From assembly GCF_004403395.1 (NCBI RefSeq), contig NZ_SOGN01000007.1, positions 249-39,801 of the forward strand: a DNA stretch of 39,553 nucleotides, in the 5' to 3' direction. The position numbers were made by a program, and so were the translations under genes. Positions 17,455 to 25,868 of this stretch are shown in pieces. The first letter of the stretch is position 1. Every line of letters begins with the position of its first letter. A model generated the notes under the pieces. The model had not been told where the DNA came from. It did not search any database and worked only from the letters and a program-made list of their open reading frames with translations. The stretch comes from Cryobacterium cheniae (lineage in GTDB: Bacteria; Actinomycetota; Actinomycetes; Actinomycetales; Microbacteriaceae).

Positions 17455-18411
17455 ATGCGCTCGCTCGCCAGGGACATCGTCGACCACGGACTATTCGTCA
17501 AACGCGCCACACTCCGCGCCCGAGGCTGGAGCGATGGCGACCTCCGCGGTGAGGTGAACCGGGGAACGATCGTGCGGGTGCGCAAGGGCTGGTACTCGGT
17601 TCCGTCGGCACCGCAGGCGGCCGTCGAGGCATTCCGGATCGGCGGACGATTGGCCGGTTTGAGCTGCCTGAAGTCCTACGGGATCTGGACCCCGACCACC
17701 CGCAAGCTTCACGTGAGCGTCGCCGGCAACGCGCGCGGGTTGCGGCGCCCGACCGACATGCGCGCACGGCTGGATCTGCTCGACAGTGTCCGCTGCCGCG
17801 TGACGTGGAGCGATGACGCGATCAATGGGCGTGGGGACTGCGTCTGGCGCACCGGCGTGCACCAGGCCCTGGTGCATATTCTGAACAACCACGACCGGGT
17901 TACCGCAATCGTGTGTCTCGATGCCGCGCTGCACAGCGCCACGGAAGACGGCGTCGGAATCGTCCTCGACGATCTGGACTGGATTTTCGCCCGCGCGCCG
18001 CTGCGGGTGCAGTCATGGCGCAAGGAGGTCGAAGGGCGCGCCGCCGCGGGTGGGGAAACGGAATTCCGGCTCAAGGCCCTGGCCGCGGGCATCCTCTTCG
18101 TGCCGCAACCGTTTGTCAGCGGCGTCGGACATCTCGATGGTCAGATCGGGCCGTCGACCTTCGTCGAGATCGACGGGGCGGAATGGCATGACGATCCGCT
18201 CGCCTTCGAGGAAGACCGGGCACGCGATCTGGTGATCGCGAGCAAGAACGGGCGCACCCTGAGGTTCAGCTACGCGCTCATCCGCAAACGGTGGGCGTTG
18301 TGTGTGCAGGCGATGCTCACGGCGCTGGAGCACGACTACCTGCGCGAACCGTCGACAGTGTTCCCGCCGTTCCCCGACCGGATGCCGCGGGCTCGCCGCG
18401 GGCTCGGCTAG
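17455..18411 (+). CDS. Putative AbiEi-antitoxin-like N-terminus plus Vsr/DUF559-like nuclease-fold protein
   Basis: 318 residues if started at ATG 17455; an in-frame ATG at 17413 adds 14 residues and cannot be excluded. The N-terminus (LARDIVDHGLFVKRATLRARGWSDGDLRGEVNRGTIVRVRKGWY) is the winged-helix segment commonly annotated as AbiEi antitoxin-like. The C-terminal part (GETEFRLKALAAG, VDGxxG-like VGHLDGQIGPSTFVEIDGAEWH, DRARDLVIASKNGRTLRFSYALI) resembles the Vsr/DUF559 PD-(D/E)xK fold, with Glu and Asp/Glu in the expected places. Such proteins are abundant in actinomycetes and their role is unknown. No toxin gene lies beside it, so a toxin-antitoxin role is not supported. Confidence 0.75.
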   Translation: MRSLARDIVDHGLFVKRATLRARGWSDGDLRGEVNRGTIVRVRKGWYSVPSAPQAAVEAFRIGGRLAGLSCLKSYGIWTPTTRKLHVSVAGNARGLRRPTDMRARLDLLDSVRCRVTWSDDAINGRGDCVWRTGVHQALVHILNNHDRVTAIVCLDAALHSATEDGVGIVLDDLDWIFARAPLRVQSWRKEVEGRAAAGGETEFRLKALAAGILFVPQPFVSGVGHLDGQIGPSTFVEIDGAEWHDDPLAFEEDRARDLVIASKNGRTLRFSYALIRKRWALCVQAMLTALEHDYLREPSTVFPPFPDRMPRARRGLG

Positions 18412-18827
18412 CGGTCGGTCGGTCGGTCCCTTTTCCCACGGTCGCTGCCGATCACAGTCCCCACGCCGCCGCATCCATCGCCCGTCCCTGCTCCATCGCC
18501 CGCCCCGCCTGTCCACCCGCCTTCTGGCGCGGGCGAACCAATTCGACGGAGATTCTCCGGATTCAGCCCCGAAAACCCGCATGTCGGGCATCTGCAGCAC
18601 AATCTCCGTCGAATTCGTTCGAGCTCGAGCGATTCAGGGCAGCGGGGGATGCAGTGCCGGAAGCCTCCCGGCGCAACAACCGATCCGACGACCTGCCGCG
18701 CTGACCGTCCACGGCAGGCCAGCAGGCCCCCATCCGCCCTCGCACCGCGCCCGCGCGCCGGCCGACCCGGAGACTAGGCTTGAAAGGCGGCAGTGCTGGA
18801 TTGCCGTTCGATCTTGCGAGGTTTTAG
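18412..18827. other. Non-coding stretch between nuclease-fold gene and galE
   Basis: About 416 bp without a credible gene. It starts with a short CGGT tandem run (about 18411-18426), contains palindromic element copy B at 18536-18621, and should hold the galE promoter. GAGG about ten bases before ATG 18828 is the likely ribosome-binding site. No clear -35/-10 pair stands out. Confidence 0.6.
18536..18621. repeat. 86-bp palindromic element, copy B
   Basis: Same outer arms as copies A and C: AACCAATTCGACGGAGATT at the left, AATCTCCGTCGAATTCGTTC at the right. The core contains CCCGAAAACCCGCATGTCGGG, itself a weak hairpin (CCCGA and TCGGG), and keeps CATCTGCAGCA where copy A has CATTTGGAGCA. It lies 124 bp after the preceding stop. 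Confidence 0.85.
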
Positions 18828-19802
18828 ATGGCATGGCTTGTCACCGGAGGTGCCGGGTACATCGGCTCCCACATTGTGCGTGCGTTCCTGAAAGAGGGCA
18901 TCGAGGTGGTCGTCATCGACGATCTCTCCAGCGGCCACGCCGAATTCGTTCCCGCTGACGTGCCGTTCGTGCGAGGCACCCTCCTCGACCGTGACCTGCT
19001 GATGCGCACGTTCGCCGAGCACACCGTGACCGGGGTCGTCCACGTCGCGGGGTACAAGTACGCCGGCGTCTCGGTGCAGCGTCCGCTGCACACCTACGAG
19101 CAGAACGTCACAGCCATGGCCACCCTGCTGTCGGCCATGCAGGAGTCCGACGTCGGGCGGATGGTGTTCTCCTCGAGCGCGGCCGTCTACGGCACCCCGC
19201 ACACCGACCTGGTCACCGAGGACACCCCGAAGAGCCCCGAGTCCCCCTACGGCGAGTCGAAACTGATCGGCGAATGGTTGCTGCGCGACCAGGCCGTCGC
19301 CGCCGGACTGCACTACACGGCGCTGCGCTACTTCAACGTGGTCGGCTCCGGAGCGCTCGACCTGCGCGACACCAGCCCGCACAACCTCTTCCCCCTCGTC
19401 TTCGACGCGCTGATGGAGGGGCGAACCCCGAGCATCAACGGCGATGACTACGCCACCCCCGATGGAACGTGCGTGCGGGACTACATCCATGTGGCAGACC
19501 TGGCACTCTCGCATGTGGCCGCGGCCCGGCGCCTGGACGGCGGCGAACCTGTGCTGCCGGTCTACAACCTCGGCAGCGGCGACGGCGTGTCGGTGGGGCA
19601 GATCATGTCCACCGTGTCCACCGTCACCGGCATCGCCTTCACGCCCGTGATCGGCCCGCGCCGCACCGGCGACCCCGACCGGATCGTCGCCTCCGGCGAA
19701 CTCGCCGCCCGCGATCTGGACTGGGCCATGCGCCACAGCCTGGAGGAGATGGTGGCGAGCGCCTGGGGATCACGGCAGGCGGCATCCGACGCGGAGAAGT
19801 GA
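18828..19802 (+). CDS. galE: UDP-glucose 4-epimerase
   Basis: 324 residues, close to the usual GalE length. It is an extended SDR: NAD motif VTGGAGYIGSH, VVIDDLSSGHAEFV, FSSSAAVYGTPHTD and the catalytic YGESK (YxxxK) with Ser/Thr upstream. LRYFNVVGSGA, the substrate-side SINGDDYATPDGTCVRDYIHVADL and YNLGSGDGVSV are typical of bacterial GalE. It converts UDP-glucose to UDP-galactose and so feeds the glycan loci on both sides. It appears to be a single-gene unit, with palindromic copy B upstream and a hairpin downstream at 19859-19885. Confidence 0.93.
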   Translation: MAWLVTGGAGYIGSHIVRAFLKEGIEVVVIDDLSSGHAEFVPADVPFVRGTLLDRDLLMRTFAEHTVTGVVHVAGYKYAGVSVQRPLHTYEQNVTAMATLLSAMQESDVGRMVFSSSAAVYGTPHTDLVTEDTPKSPESPYGESKLIGEWLLRDQAVAAGLHYTALRYFNVVGSGALDLRDTSPHNLFPLVFDALMEGRTPSINGDDYATPDGTCVRDYIHVADLALSHVAAARRLDGGEPVLPVYNLGSGDGVSVGQIMSTVSTVTGIAFTPVIGPRRTGDPDRIVASGELAARDLDWAMRHSLEEMVASAWGSRQAASDAEK

Positions 19803-19858
19803 CCGAGCACCCGCTCTGAACAATCAGATCCCACCGATTTTCGCTCTTGGGCGAGTCG

Positions 19859-19885
19859 AAACCCTCCAGCAAATATTGAGGGTTT
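19859..19885 (+). terminator. Probable terminator hairpin after galE
   Basis: AAACCCTC (19859-19866) and GAGGGTTT (19878-19885) form a perfect 8-bp stem around an 11-base A/T-rich loop. The right arm itself ends in TTT, but there is no longer T-tract, so it is a moderate rho-independent candidate. Confidence 0.5.
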
Positions 19886-19897
19886 ACTATCTGCGAC

Positions 19898-19926
19898 TTG
19901 ACGGCAGGGAATTACACGGCTGTAAT
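19898..19926 (+). promoter_or_regulatory. whiB promoter with palindrome over the -10
   Basis: TTGACG (19898-19903), a 17-bp spacer and TGTAAT (19921-19926) form the best sigma-70-type promoter inside the window body. ATTACA-CGGC-TGTAAT (19911-19926) is a perfect inverted repeat whose right half is the -10 itself, so a bound regulator would block it. The transcript would have a leader of about 35 bases before the GTG at 19967. Confidence 0.6.
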
Positions 19927-19966
19927 TAGTGCTGACGCGTAATTTTGGGGCATATGTTGCAGTGGG

Positions 19967-20299
19967 GTGGATGACGATATGGCGCTATCAGAGTCTCGTT
20001 CCGGGGTGCCGGAGGACTGGTTTGTCGATCCGGTTCGTCTGGGCGTGCCCGGGGTTCGCAAGGAAGCGGGCGACGGCGATCTTCTGTCGTGGCAATCGGA
20101 CTCGCTCTGTGCACAGACCGATCCGGAGGCGTTCTTCCCCGAAAAGGGAGGGTCGACCCGGGATGCCAAAAAGATCTGCTCCTCGTGCGAGGTGAGAACC
20201 CAGTGCCTGCAGTACGCGCTGGCCAACGACGAGCGGTTCGGCATCTGGGGCGGCCTGTCCGAGCGGGAACGCCGCAAACTGCGCAAGCGAGCCAGCTAG
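19967..20299 (+). CDS. WhiB-family iron-sulfur transcription factor, WhiB2/WhmD-like
   Basis: 110 residues from GTG 19967, or 106 from ATG 19979; the start is undecided. Four cysteines in WhiB pattern are present: SLCAQ, KKICSSCEV and TQCLQY. FGIWGGLSERERRKLRKR is the G-[IV]-W-G-G turn followed by the basic DNA-contact tail. The N-terminal DWFVDPVRLGVPG and WQSDSLCAQTDPEAFFPEKGGSTRDAK resemble the WhiB2/WhmD subgroup, which controls septation in mycobacteria and Streptomyces (WhiB). The family holds a [4Fe-4S] cluster and works with the main sigma factor. A giant glycosyltransferase and a DUF5719 gene follow. Confidence 0.93.
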   Translation: MDDDMALSESRSGVPEDWFVDPVRLGVPGVRKEAGDGDLLSWQSDSLCAQTDPEAFFPEKGGSTRDAKKICSSCEVRTQCLQYALANDERFGIWGGLSERERRKLRKRAS

Positions 20300-20439
20300 G
20301 CGAGCCGGCCAGGCGGACCGGCGGGCGATCGAACGCCCACCGCCCGCGAATCCGGACCCGAAGCCGGCAACGAAGCCGGAGCGAGGCTGCGTTTTTCAGG
20401 CTCGCCCCTCAATTGCTCCTCATCGGGCCCGATCCAACC

Positions 20440-20454
20440 TAGGCTGTTCTGCAT
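20440..20454 (+). promoter_or_regulatory. Near-leaderless -10 before the giant glycosyltransferase gene
   Basis: TAGGCT (20440-20445) is followed by nine bases and ATG 20455, with no Shine-Dalgarno sequence. Transcription would start within a few bases of the start codon. Confidence 0.4.
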
Positions 20455-23400
20455 ATGCATGCCAGAGTCACCGCCATCCTTGTCGCCCGTAACGGCGCGA
20501 AACACCTCGAACGCACTCTCGAGGCCCTGAGTCGCCAAACGCGCCGACCCGACGTCGTGATCACGGTCGACTGCGGATCGACCGACAACACGGCGGAGCT
20601 CCTGGCTGCCTACCCGCCGACACACTTCATCTCAGCGGATGCCGGGCTCAGCTTCGGCGAGGCCATCTCCGCGGCCGTGCGGGTCATCCCGCCCGCCGAG
20701 TCCGACCGGGAAATGCTGTGGCTCCTCGCCCAGGACAGCGCGCCCGAACCCGCCGCCCTCGCTGCGCTGCTCGGCGAACTGGAGATTGCGCCATCCGTCG
20801 CCGTCGCCGGTCCGAAGGTCATGGACTGGGACGCCGGCGACTACATCCACGAATTCGGGCAGTCCCTGACTCCCGGCGGCGCGACCGTCACCCTGGTGGA
20901 GAGCGAACTCGACCAGGGCCAGCACGACGGCATGAGCGACGTGCTCGGGGTGAGCGCCGGCGGCATGCTGGTGCGCCACCTTGTCTGGCAGCAGCTGGGT
21001 GGCTTCGATCCGGCCCTGCCGTCCGCGGACGACTCCCTCGATTTCTGTGTGCGCGTGCGGATGGCCGGCCACCGCGTCTCCGGAGTCGCCGCGGCCAAGG
21101 TGGCCTCGGCCGGCGACGGCGTTGCCGGCAGCAGCGGCTCTTCCCGCGGCCGCGCCCGCCGCAAACGCCTCCGCGCCATGCGCGCCGCTCAGCTGCATCG
21201 CCGTCTCGTCTACTCCCCGCGGTGGATGATCCCCGTGCACTGGCTGGGCCTGGTTCCGCTCGCGGTGCTGCGCTCCTTCGTGCAGCTTCTGCAGAAGGAA
21301 CCGGGCGCGATCCTGGGCGAGTACTCCGCCGCGTTCGCCGCCGCCTTCAGTGGGCTGCGGGTCAGGGCCGCCCGCCGCCGCTTCGGTGCCACCCGCACCC
21401 TGGGCTGGGCCTCGATCGCCTCGCTCCGGGTGCCCACCGCCGAGGTGCGTCGCCGCCAGGCGCTCCGCCGCGAGTCCAGCCTCACCGGGGTGAACGGCGA
21501 GGTGCCCGAGATTCGTTTCATGTCCGGGGGCGGCGCGTGGACCGTTCTCGCCGCCCTGATCGCCGGGCTCATCGTCCTGGCCCCGCTGATCGGCGCCCGC
21601 ACCCTCACCGGCGGTGGGCTGCTGCCGCTGTCGGACACCCCCGCCGAACTCTGGGGGAGCATCGGCTACGGCTGGCGCGACATCGGACTGGGTTTCGTCG
21701 GCGGCGCCGACCCGTTCGCGTCGGTGCTGGCGGTGCTGGGCTCGCTCACCTTCTGGGCGCCCTCCTTCTCCCTCGTCCTGCTCTACTTCCTCGCCCTGCC
21801 GCTCGCGGCCCTCGGCGCCTGGCTGGCCGCGACCCGCCTCACCGAGCGCGCCTCCATTCGTGCCATCGCCGCCGTGCTCTGGATGCTCGCGCCCACCTTA
21901 CTCAGTGCCCTCGCCGCCGGCCGCCCGGCCGCGATCCTCGTGCACCTGCTGCTGCCGTGGCTGTTCTTCGCCGGGTTCATGGCCGCCCGCTCGTGGTCGG
22001 CCTCCGGCTCGGCGGCCCTGCTGTTCGCCGCCATCGTGGCAGCGGCACCCTCACTCGCGCCCGCGCTGCTGGTGGTCTGGCTGATCGCCATGCTGCTCAG
22101 CGGCCGCAGCGCGATGCGGTTCATCGGAATCCCGCTGGCGGCCCTCGCCCTCGCGGCGCCGCTGATCTGGGATCAGGGTCTGCGCGGCAACTGGCTGGCC
22201 CTGCTGGCCGACCCGGGCCTACCGCTGCCCGGCGCCGATGTCTCGGTGTGGCAGCTGCTGCTCGGCTTCCCGTCCGGGGAACTCGGCGGATGGACCCCGC
22301 TGCTGGAGACGCTCGGGCTGCCCGGCGTCGACGCCTCGGTGCTCGTGCCGGTGCTGTTGATCCCGCTGGCCGTGCTCGGCCTGCTCGCCCTCTTCCTGCC
22401 AGGGGCCCGCGGCGCGAGCTTCGCCCTGCTGACCGCCCTGCTCGGCGCGGGCACCGCCATCGCCGCCAGCCAGCTTTTCCTCACCTCCGTCGGCGGCCAG
22501 TCGGCCGCCATCTGGGCCGGCACCGGGCTCAGCCTCTACTGGCTCGGTCTGGTCGGCGCGGTCGTCTTCGCCCTCCGCGGCATGCACCGCTTCGCCATCG
22601 CCCCGGCCGTCACCGCGGTGGTCGCGCTCGTGATCGTGGTGGCGCCGCTGGTCGCGGCCCTGCCGCTCGGCACCAGCGTCGTGGCCGAAGGCATCGACCG
22701 CATCCAGCCCGCGTTCGTCAGCGCCGAGGCACGGACGGATGACCGGGTCGGCACCCTGCAGATCGTGCCGCAACCCGATGGCGGCATCCTCGCGACCATC
22801 GTGCGTGGACCCGGCGCCACCCTGAACACCCAGTCCACCCTCAGCAGCACCGACGGAACCCTCACCCCACGGGAAGAGGAGCTGGCCACCCTGGCCGGCA
22901 ACCTCGCCTCGCGCAGCGGGCTCGACGCCGCGGCCGGACTGGCCGACTTCGGCATCCGTTTCGTGCTGCTTCTCCCGGCCGCCGTCACGGCGACCGGCCC
23001 CGGGGCCACGGAAGCGGTCACCCCCGCGGCAACCGAGACCGCCGGTCGCACGACGACCGCCCTCGACGGCAACGCCGCCCTGTCCCCGGTGGGTGACACG
23101 GTCTTCGGCCGGCTCTGGCAGTACGAGGTGACGGATGCGCCGGTCGCCTCCGCGGCGAACGGCGCCATCCCGGGCAACGCCGGCGGCACCCTCGGCCTGG
23201 TGTTCTCGCTGATCACCGTGCTCGTGGTCGGCGCCACCGTGCTCCTGTCCATCCCGACCGGTGCGGGGCCCGAGGCGGTGCGCCAGGCCAGTCGCGACGC
23301 CATCCGGCACACGGCGAAGGCCCGCACCAAGGAGAACAAGCGCATCGCCAAGGCGGCGTCCCGCAAGAGGCCGGCGCCCGGCTTCCGGCCCTCCGCCGAG

Positions 23401-23493
23401 AGCTCCGGCGCGCCCGCGGCAGCCACCACACCCGACACATCACCCGGCACCGAAACCGGTGCCCGCTCGGAGGAGCACGATCATGCCCAGTAG
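20455..23493 (+). CDS. Large membrane-embedded GT2 glycosyltransferase
   Basis: 1012 residues. Residues 1 to about 235 are a GT2 catalytic domain: VTAILVARNGAKHLERTLEALSRQ, VITVDCGSTDNT, LWLLAQDSAPEPAAL, GGFDPALPSADDSLDFCVRV. A basic juxtamembrane stretch (RGRARRKRLRAMRAAQLHRR) follows, then about ten or more hydrophobic helices between residues 258 and 750, a long extracytoplasmic region and a last helix near 920-940. The C-terminal tail is rich in Lys/Arg (KARTKENKRIAKAASRKR). Genes of this design follow whiB in related actinomycetes and are thought to act in envelope polysaccharide assembly; donor and acceptor are unknown. The stop overlaps the DUF5719 gene by 11 bp. Confidence 0.9.
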   Translation: MHARVTAILVARNGAKHLERTLEALSRQTRRPDVVITVDCGSTDNTAELLAAYPPTHFISADAGLSFGEAISAAVRVIPPAESDREMLWLLAQDSAPEPAALAALLGELEIAPSVAVAGPKVMDWDAGDYIHEFGQSLTPGGATVTLVESELDQGQHDGMSDVLGVSAGGMLVRHLVWQQLGGFDPALPSADDSLDFCVRVRMAGHRVSGVAAAKVASAGDGVAGSSGSSRGRARRKRLRAMRAAQLHRRLVYSPRWMIPVHWLGLVPLAVLRSFVQLLQKEPGAILGEYSAAFAAAFSGLRVRAARRRFGATRTLGWASIASLRVPTAEVRRRQALRRESSLTGVNGEVPEIRFMSGGGAWTVLAALIAGLIVLAPLIGARTLTGGGLLPLSDTPAELWGSIGYGWRDIGLGFVGGADPFASVLAVLGSLTFWAPSFSLVLLYFLALPLAALGAWLAATRLTERASIRAIAAVLWMLAPTLLSALAAGRPAAILVHLLLPWLFFAGFMAARSWSASGSAALLFAAIVAAAPSLAPALLVVWLIAMLLSGRSAMRFIGIPLAALALAAPLIWDQGLRGNWLALLADPGLPLPGADVSVWQLLLGFPSGELGGWTPLLETLGLPGVDASVLVPVLLIPLAVLGLLALFLPGARGASFALLTALLGAGTAIAASQLFLTSVGGQSAAIWAGTGLSLYWLGLVGAVVFALRGMHRFAIAPAVTAVVALVIVVAPLVAALPLGTSVVAEGIDRIQPAFVSAEARTDDRVGTLQIVPQPDGGILATIVRGPGATLNTQSTLSSTDGTLTPREEELATLAGNLASRSGLDAAAGLADFGIRFVLLLPAAVTATGPGATEAVTPAATETAGRTTTALDGNAALSPVGDTVFGRLWQYEVTDAPVASAANGAIPGNAGGTLGLVFSLITVLVVGATVLLSIPTGAGPEAVRQASRDAIRHTAKARTKENKRIAKAASRKRPAPGFRPSAESSGAPAAATTPDTSPGTETGARSEEHDHAQ

Positions 23494-24943
23494 ACGCGGA
23501 GTGGCCCTGTTCGGGGCACGGGCGGTGGCCGGCCTCGTCGGTCTCGGCGTCGTCGTCGCATCCGTCGGCGCGGCAGCCCTCGTCAACTGGCCCACGGTCG
23601 ACAGGGAGCCGTCGTCCATCACGGTGTCGCCGACCCCGAGCGAGCAGCAACGGGTCTGTCCGGGGCCGCTCCTCGCGCTGGCCGAGGATTCCAGCCAGGC
23701 GCAGGGTGCCAGCTCCGTCGGGAGCGCCGCAGCACTCTTCGGCGCCCATGCGGTGGCGGGCGAGTCGGGGTGGATCGAACCGGAGGCCACCGCCATGGCG
23801 GCCCCCGACAACGCGAACACCCAGTCGTTCGGCTCGCCGCTGCTGCTGCGCGTTCCGACCCCGCCCGCGGCGGCGGCGACGGCGCCGCTGGTCACCGGCA
23901 GCCAGTCCCAGATCGCGGCCGGCGAAACGCTCGGCGGCCTGGCCGTCTCGGGCTGCGGGGAGGCGGCCGGCGACAGCTGGCTCGTCGGCGGCTCCACCGA
24001 CATCGGCCGCACCAGCCTGGTGCTGCTCAGCAACCCGACCACGGTCGTGGCCACCGTCGACCTGACCGTGTTCGGCGAGACCGGGGAAGTGGATGCCCCC
24101 GGCTCCACCGGGATCCTCGTGCAACCGGGCACCCAACGGGTCGTGTCTCTCGCCGGGCTGGCCCCGAACCTCCGCTCGCCCATCGTGCACGTGCAGTCCC
24201 AGGGCGGCCAGGTGGCCGCCACGCTGCAGCAGAGCATCGTGCGCGGGCTCGAACCCGGAGGCGTCGACTTCGTCGGGTCCTCGAACGGCCCCTCCGAATC
24301 ACTGGCCATCGCCGGCGTGATCGTCTCCGACTCGGCCGGTGGGGATGCCCCCGCCGAGCTCGGCGGCCTCAGCGACGGGGTCACGGCGGTGCGGGTACTC
24401 GTGCCCGGAACAGTTGCCGCCACGGTCGAGGTCGGTGTGACCGGTGCGGTCGGCCAGGCGGCGGGGGCCTCGGTTCAGGTCGACATCCAGCCGGGGGTGG
24501 CCACCGAGGTGCCCCTGACCGGGCTCGCTCCCGGCACCTACTCCCTGAAACTGACCGCCAGTGAGCCGATCGTGGCCGCGGCGCAGAGCTCTGCGGCAGG
24601 TTCCGCCGGCCGCGACTTCGCCTGGTTCGCGTCGTCCGACACCCTCTCCGACGACTTCCTGGTGGTGGCCGCCGCCGGGCCGTCCCCGCAACTCAACCTG
24701 GTCAACACGGGCAGCTCCGACGTCACCTACACGGCCAGCCCGGAGACCGGCGCGTCCCTGACCGTGACGGTGCCGGCCGGCGGCTCGGCCACGATGCCGC
24801 TGGAGCAGTCGCAGCGCTACCTCGTGTCCGGCGGAACCTCGACGGTGGCGTCGGTGGCGTACTCGGGTGACGGTCTGCTGGGCGCCTTCACCCTGAGCCA
24901 GGCCGGGCCGCTGGCGGCCCCGATCCGGGTCTACCCCCGCTGA
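23483..24943 (+). CDS. DUF5719 family exported protein
   Basis: 486 residues from ATG 23483, with AGGAG ten bases upstream inside the end of the glycosyltransferase gene. There is one N-terminal hydrophobic helix (ARAVAGLVGLGVVVASVGAAALV), then a Ser/Thr/Gly/Ala-rich extracytoplasmic part of beta-strand character with repeated motifs such as LVLLSNPTTVVATVDLTVFGETG and LVNTGSSDVTYTA, which look like Ig-like beta-sandwich units. The last residues are RVYPR. The strict overlap with the upstream gene suggests that the two proteins work together at the membrane. Molecular function is unknown. Confidence 0.85.
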   Translation: MPSRRGVALFGARAVAGLVGLGVVVASVGAAALVNWPTVDREPSSITVSPTPSEQQRVCPGPLLALAEDSSQAQGASSVGSAAALFGAHAVAGESGWIEPEATAMAAPDNANTQSFGSPLLLRVPTPPAAAATAPLVTGSQSQIAAGETLGGLAVSGCGEAAGDSWLVGGSTDIGRTSLVLLSNPTTVVATVDLTVFGETGEVDAPGSTGILVQPGTQRVVSLAGLAPNLRSPIVHVQSQGGQVAATLQQSIVRGLEPGGVDFVGSSNGPSESLAIAGVIVSDSAGGDAPAELGGLSDGVTAVRVLVPGTVAATVEVGVTGAVGQAAGASVQVDIQPGVATEVPLTGLAPGTYSLKLTASEPIVAAAQSSAAGSAGRDFAWFASSDTLSDDFLVVAAAGPSPQLNLVNTGSSDVTYTASPETGASLTVTVPAGGSATMPLEQSQRYLVSGGTSTVASVAYSGDGLLGAFTLSQAGPLAAPIRVYPR

Positions 24944-24965
24944 CCGCGAACCTCTGGAGAACCCC

Positions 24966-25868
24966 CTGACCGAAACCACCAGCGACGCCGACGTGAGCGT
25001 CGCCAACGTCAGCGTCGCCGTCATCGGCGGATCCGGACTGTACCGGCTCTTCGATGTCGGCACCGACAGCACCGTCGACATCCTCACGCCCTACGGCCGG
25101 ACCTCGGCGCCGATCACCATCGGCGTGCGGGCCGGTCGGCGGGTCGCATTCCTGGCCCGGCACGGCGGCGACCACTCGGTGGCGCCGCACCTGATCAACT
25201 ACCGGGCCAATGTCTGGGCGTTGGCGTCGCTGGGCGTCAAGGCCGTCATCTCCTCCTCGGCGGTCGGCGGGGTCAGCCCCGAGTACCCGCCGGGGATGCT
25301 GGTCGTGACCGACCAGTTCATCGACCGCACCTCGGGGCGCCCCGACACCTTCTTCGACCAGGGCACGGTCGCGCACCTGGCCGCTGCCGACCCGTTCGAC
25401 CCGGAGCTGCGCCGCCTCGCCATCGGCGCGCTCGCGGCGCTCGGGGAGAACTTCGCGCCGACCGGAACCTGCGTCGTGATCCAGGGCCCGCGGTTCTCCA
25501 CCCGGGCGGAGTCGTTGTGGTTCCGCGCCGCGGGTGCGCACACCGTCAACATGACGCAGTACCCGGAGGTCGTGCTGGCCGCCGAACTCAATATCGGCAC
25601 GGTCAATCTGTCCTTCGTCACCGACGCCGACGCCGGCCTGGCCCCGGCCCTCGACGACACGGCGGACCCGGACGCCGTCTCCGCAGGCCTGGTCTTCGCG
25701 CGTCTCCGGGACGCTCAGCCGCGTATCCTGGCCGCGATCGACGGCATCCTGCGCGCCCTGCCCGAGGATTTCGCCCCCCGTGTGCTGATCGCCCCGGAGC
25801 AGGTCGGCGTCGTGCTCGATCGCCGACCCGCCCCGGCTCCCGCAACGCCGGCCGGAGCCGAGGCGTGA
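24966..25868 (+). CDS. Purine nucleoside/MTA phosphorylase family protein, probable CTG start
   Basis: 300 residues from CTG 24966. GGAG at 24956-24959 is six bases upstream of this CTG, while the GTG at 24993 has no ribosome-binding site, so CTG is preferred. Family motifs are VAVIGGSGLYRL, FLARHGGDHSVAPHLINYRANVWAL, IQGPRFSTRAESLWF and VNMTQYPEVVLAAEL, as in S-methyl-5'-thioadenosine phosphorylases. The enzyme would split MTA (or another purine nucleoside) with phosphate to base and sugar-1-phosphate. Asp/Asn choices that separate MTA from inosine specificity are not clear enough to decide. The gene is followed by an epimerase start overlapping its stop (GTGA). Confidence 0.88.
   Translation: MTETTSDADVSVANVSVAVIGGSGLYRLFDVGTDSTVDILTPYGRTSAPITIGVRAGRRVAFLARHGGDHSVAPHLINYRANVWALASLGVKAVISSSAVGGVSPEYPPGMLVVTDQFIDRTSGRPDTFFDQGTVAHLAAADPFDPELRRLAIGALAALGENFAPTGTCVVIQGPRFSTRAESLWFRAAGAHTVNMTQYPEVVLAAELNIGTVNLSFVTDADAGLAPALDDTADPDAVSAGLVFARLRDAQPRILAAIDGILRALPEDFAPRVLIAPEQVGVVLDRRPAPAPATPAGAEA

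Noticed and set aside
17455..18411. Type IV toxin-antitoxin pair around the AbiEi-like protein
   Set aside because: No nucleotidyltransferase-like toxin gene on either side; neighbours are manA and galE.
17219..18621. Palindromic elements as integron attC sites or a CRISPR array
   Set aside because: No GTTRRRY-type core sites, no integrase, spacing is irregular by over 1 kb, and units are palindromes rather than repeat-spacer arrays.
20718..22742. A 674-codon open frame in another phase of the giant glycosyltransferase gene
   Set aside because: Arg/Pro/Ala-rich composition and no family motifs; it is a shadow of the high-GC gene in the correct frame.
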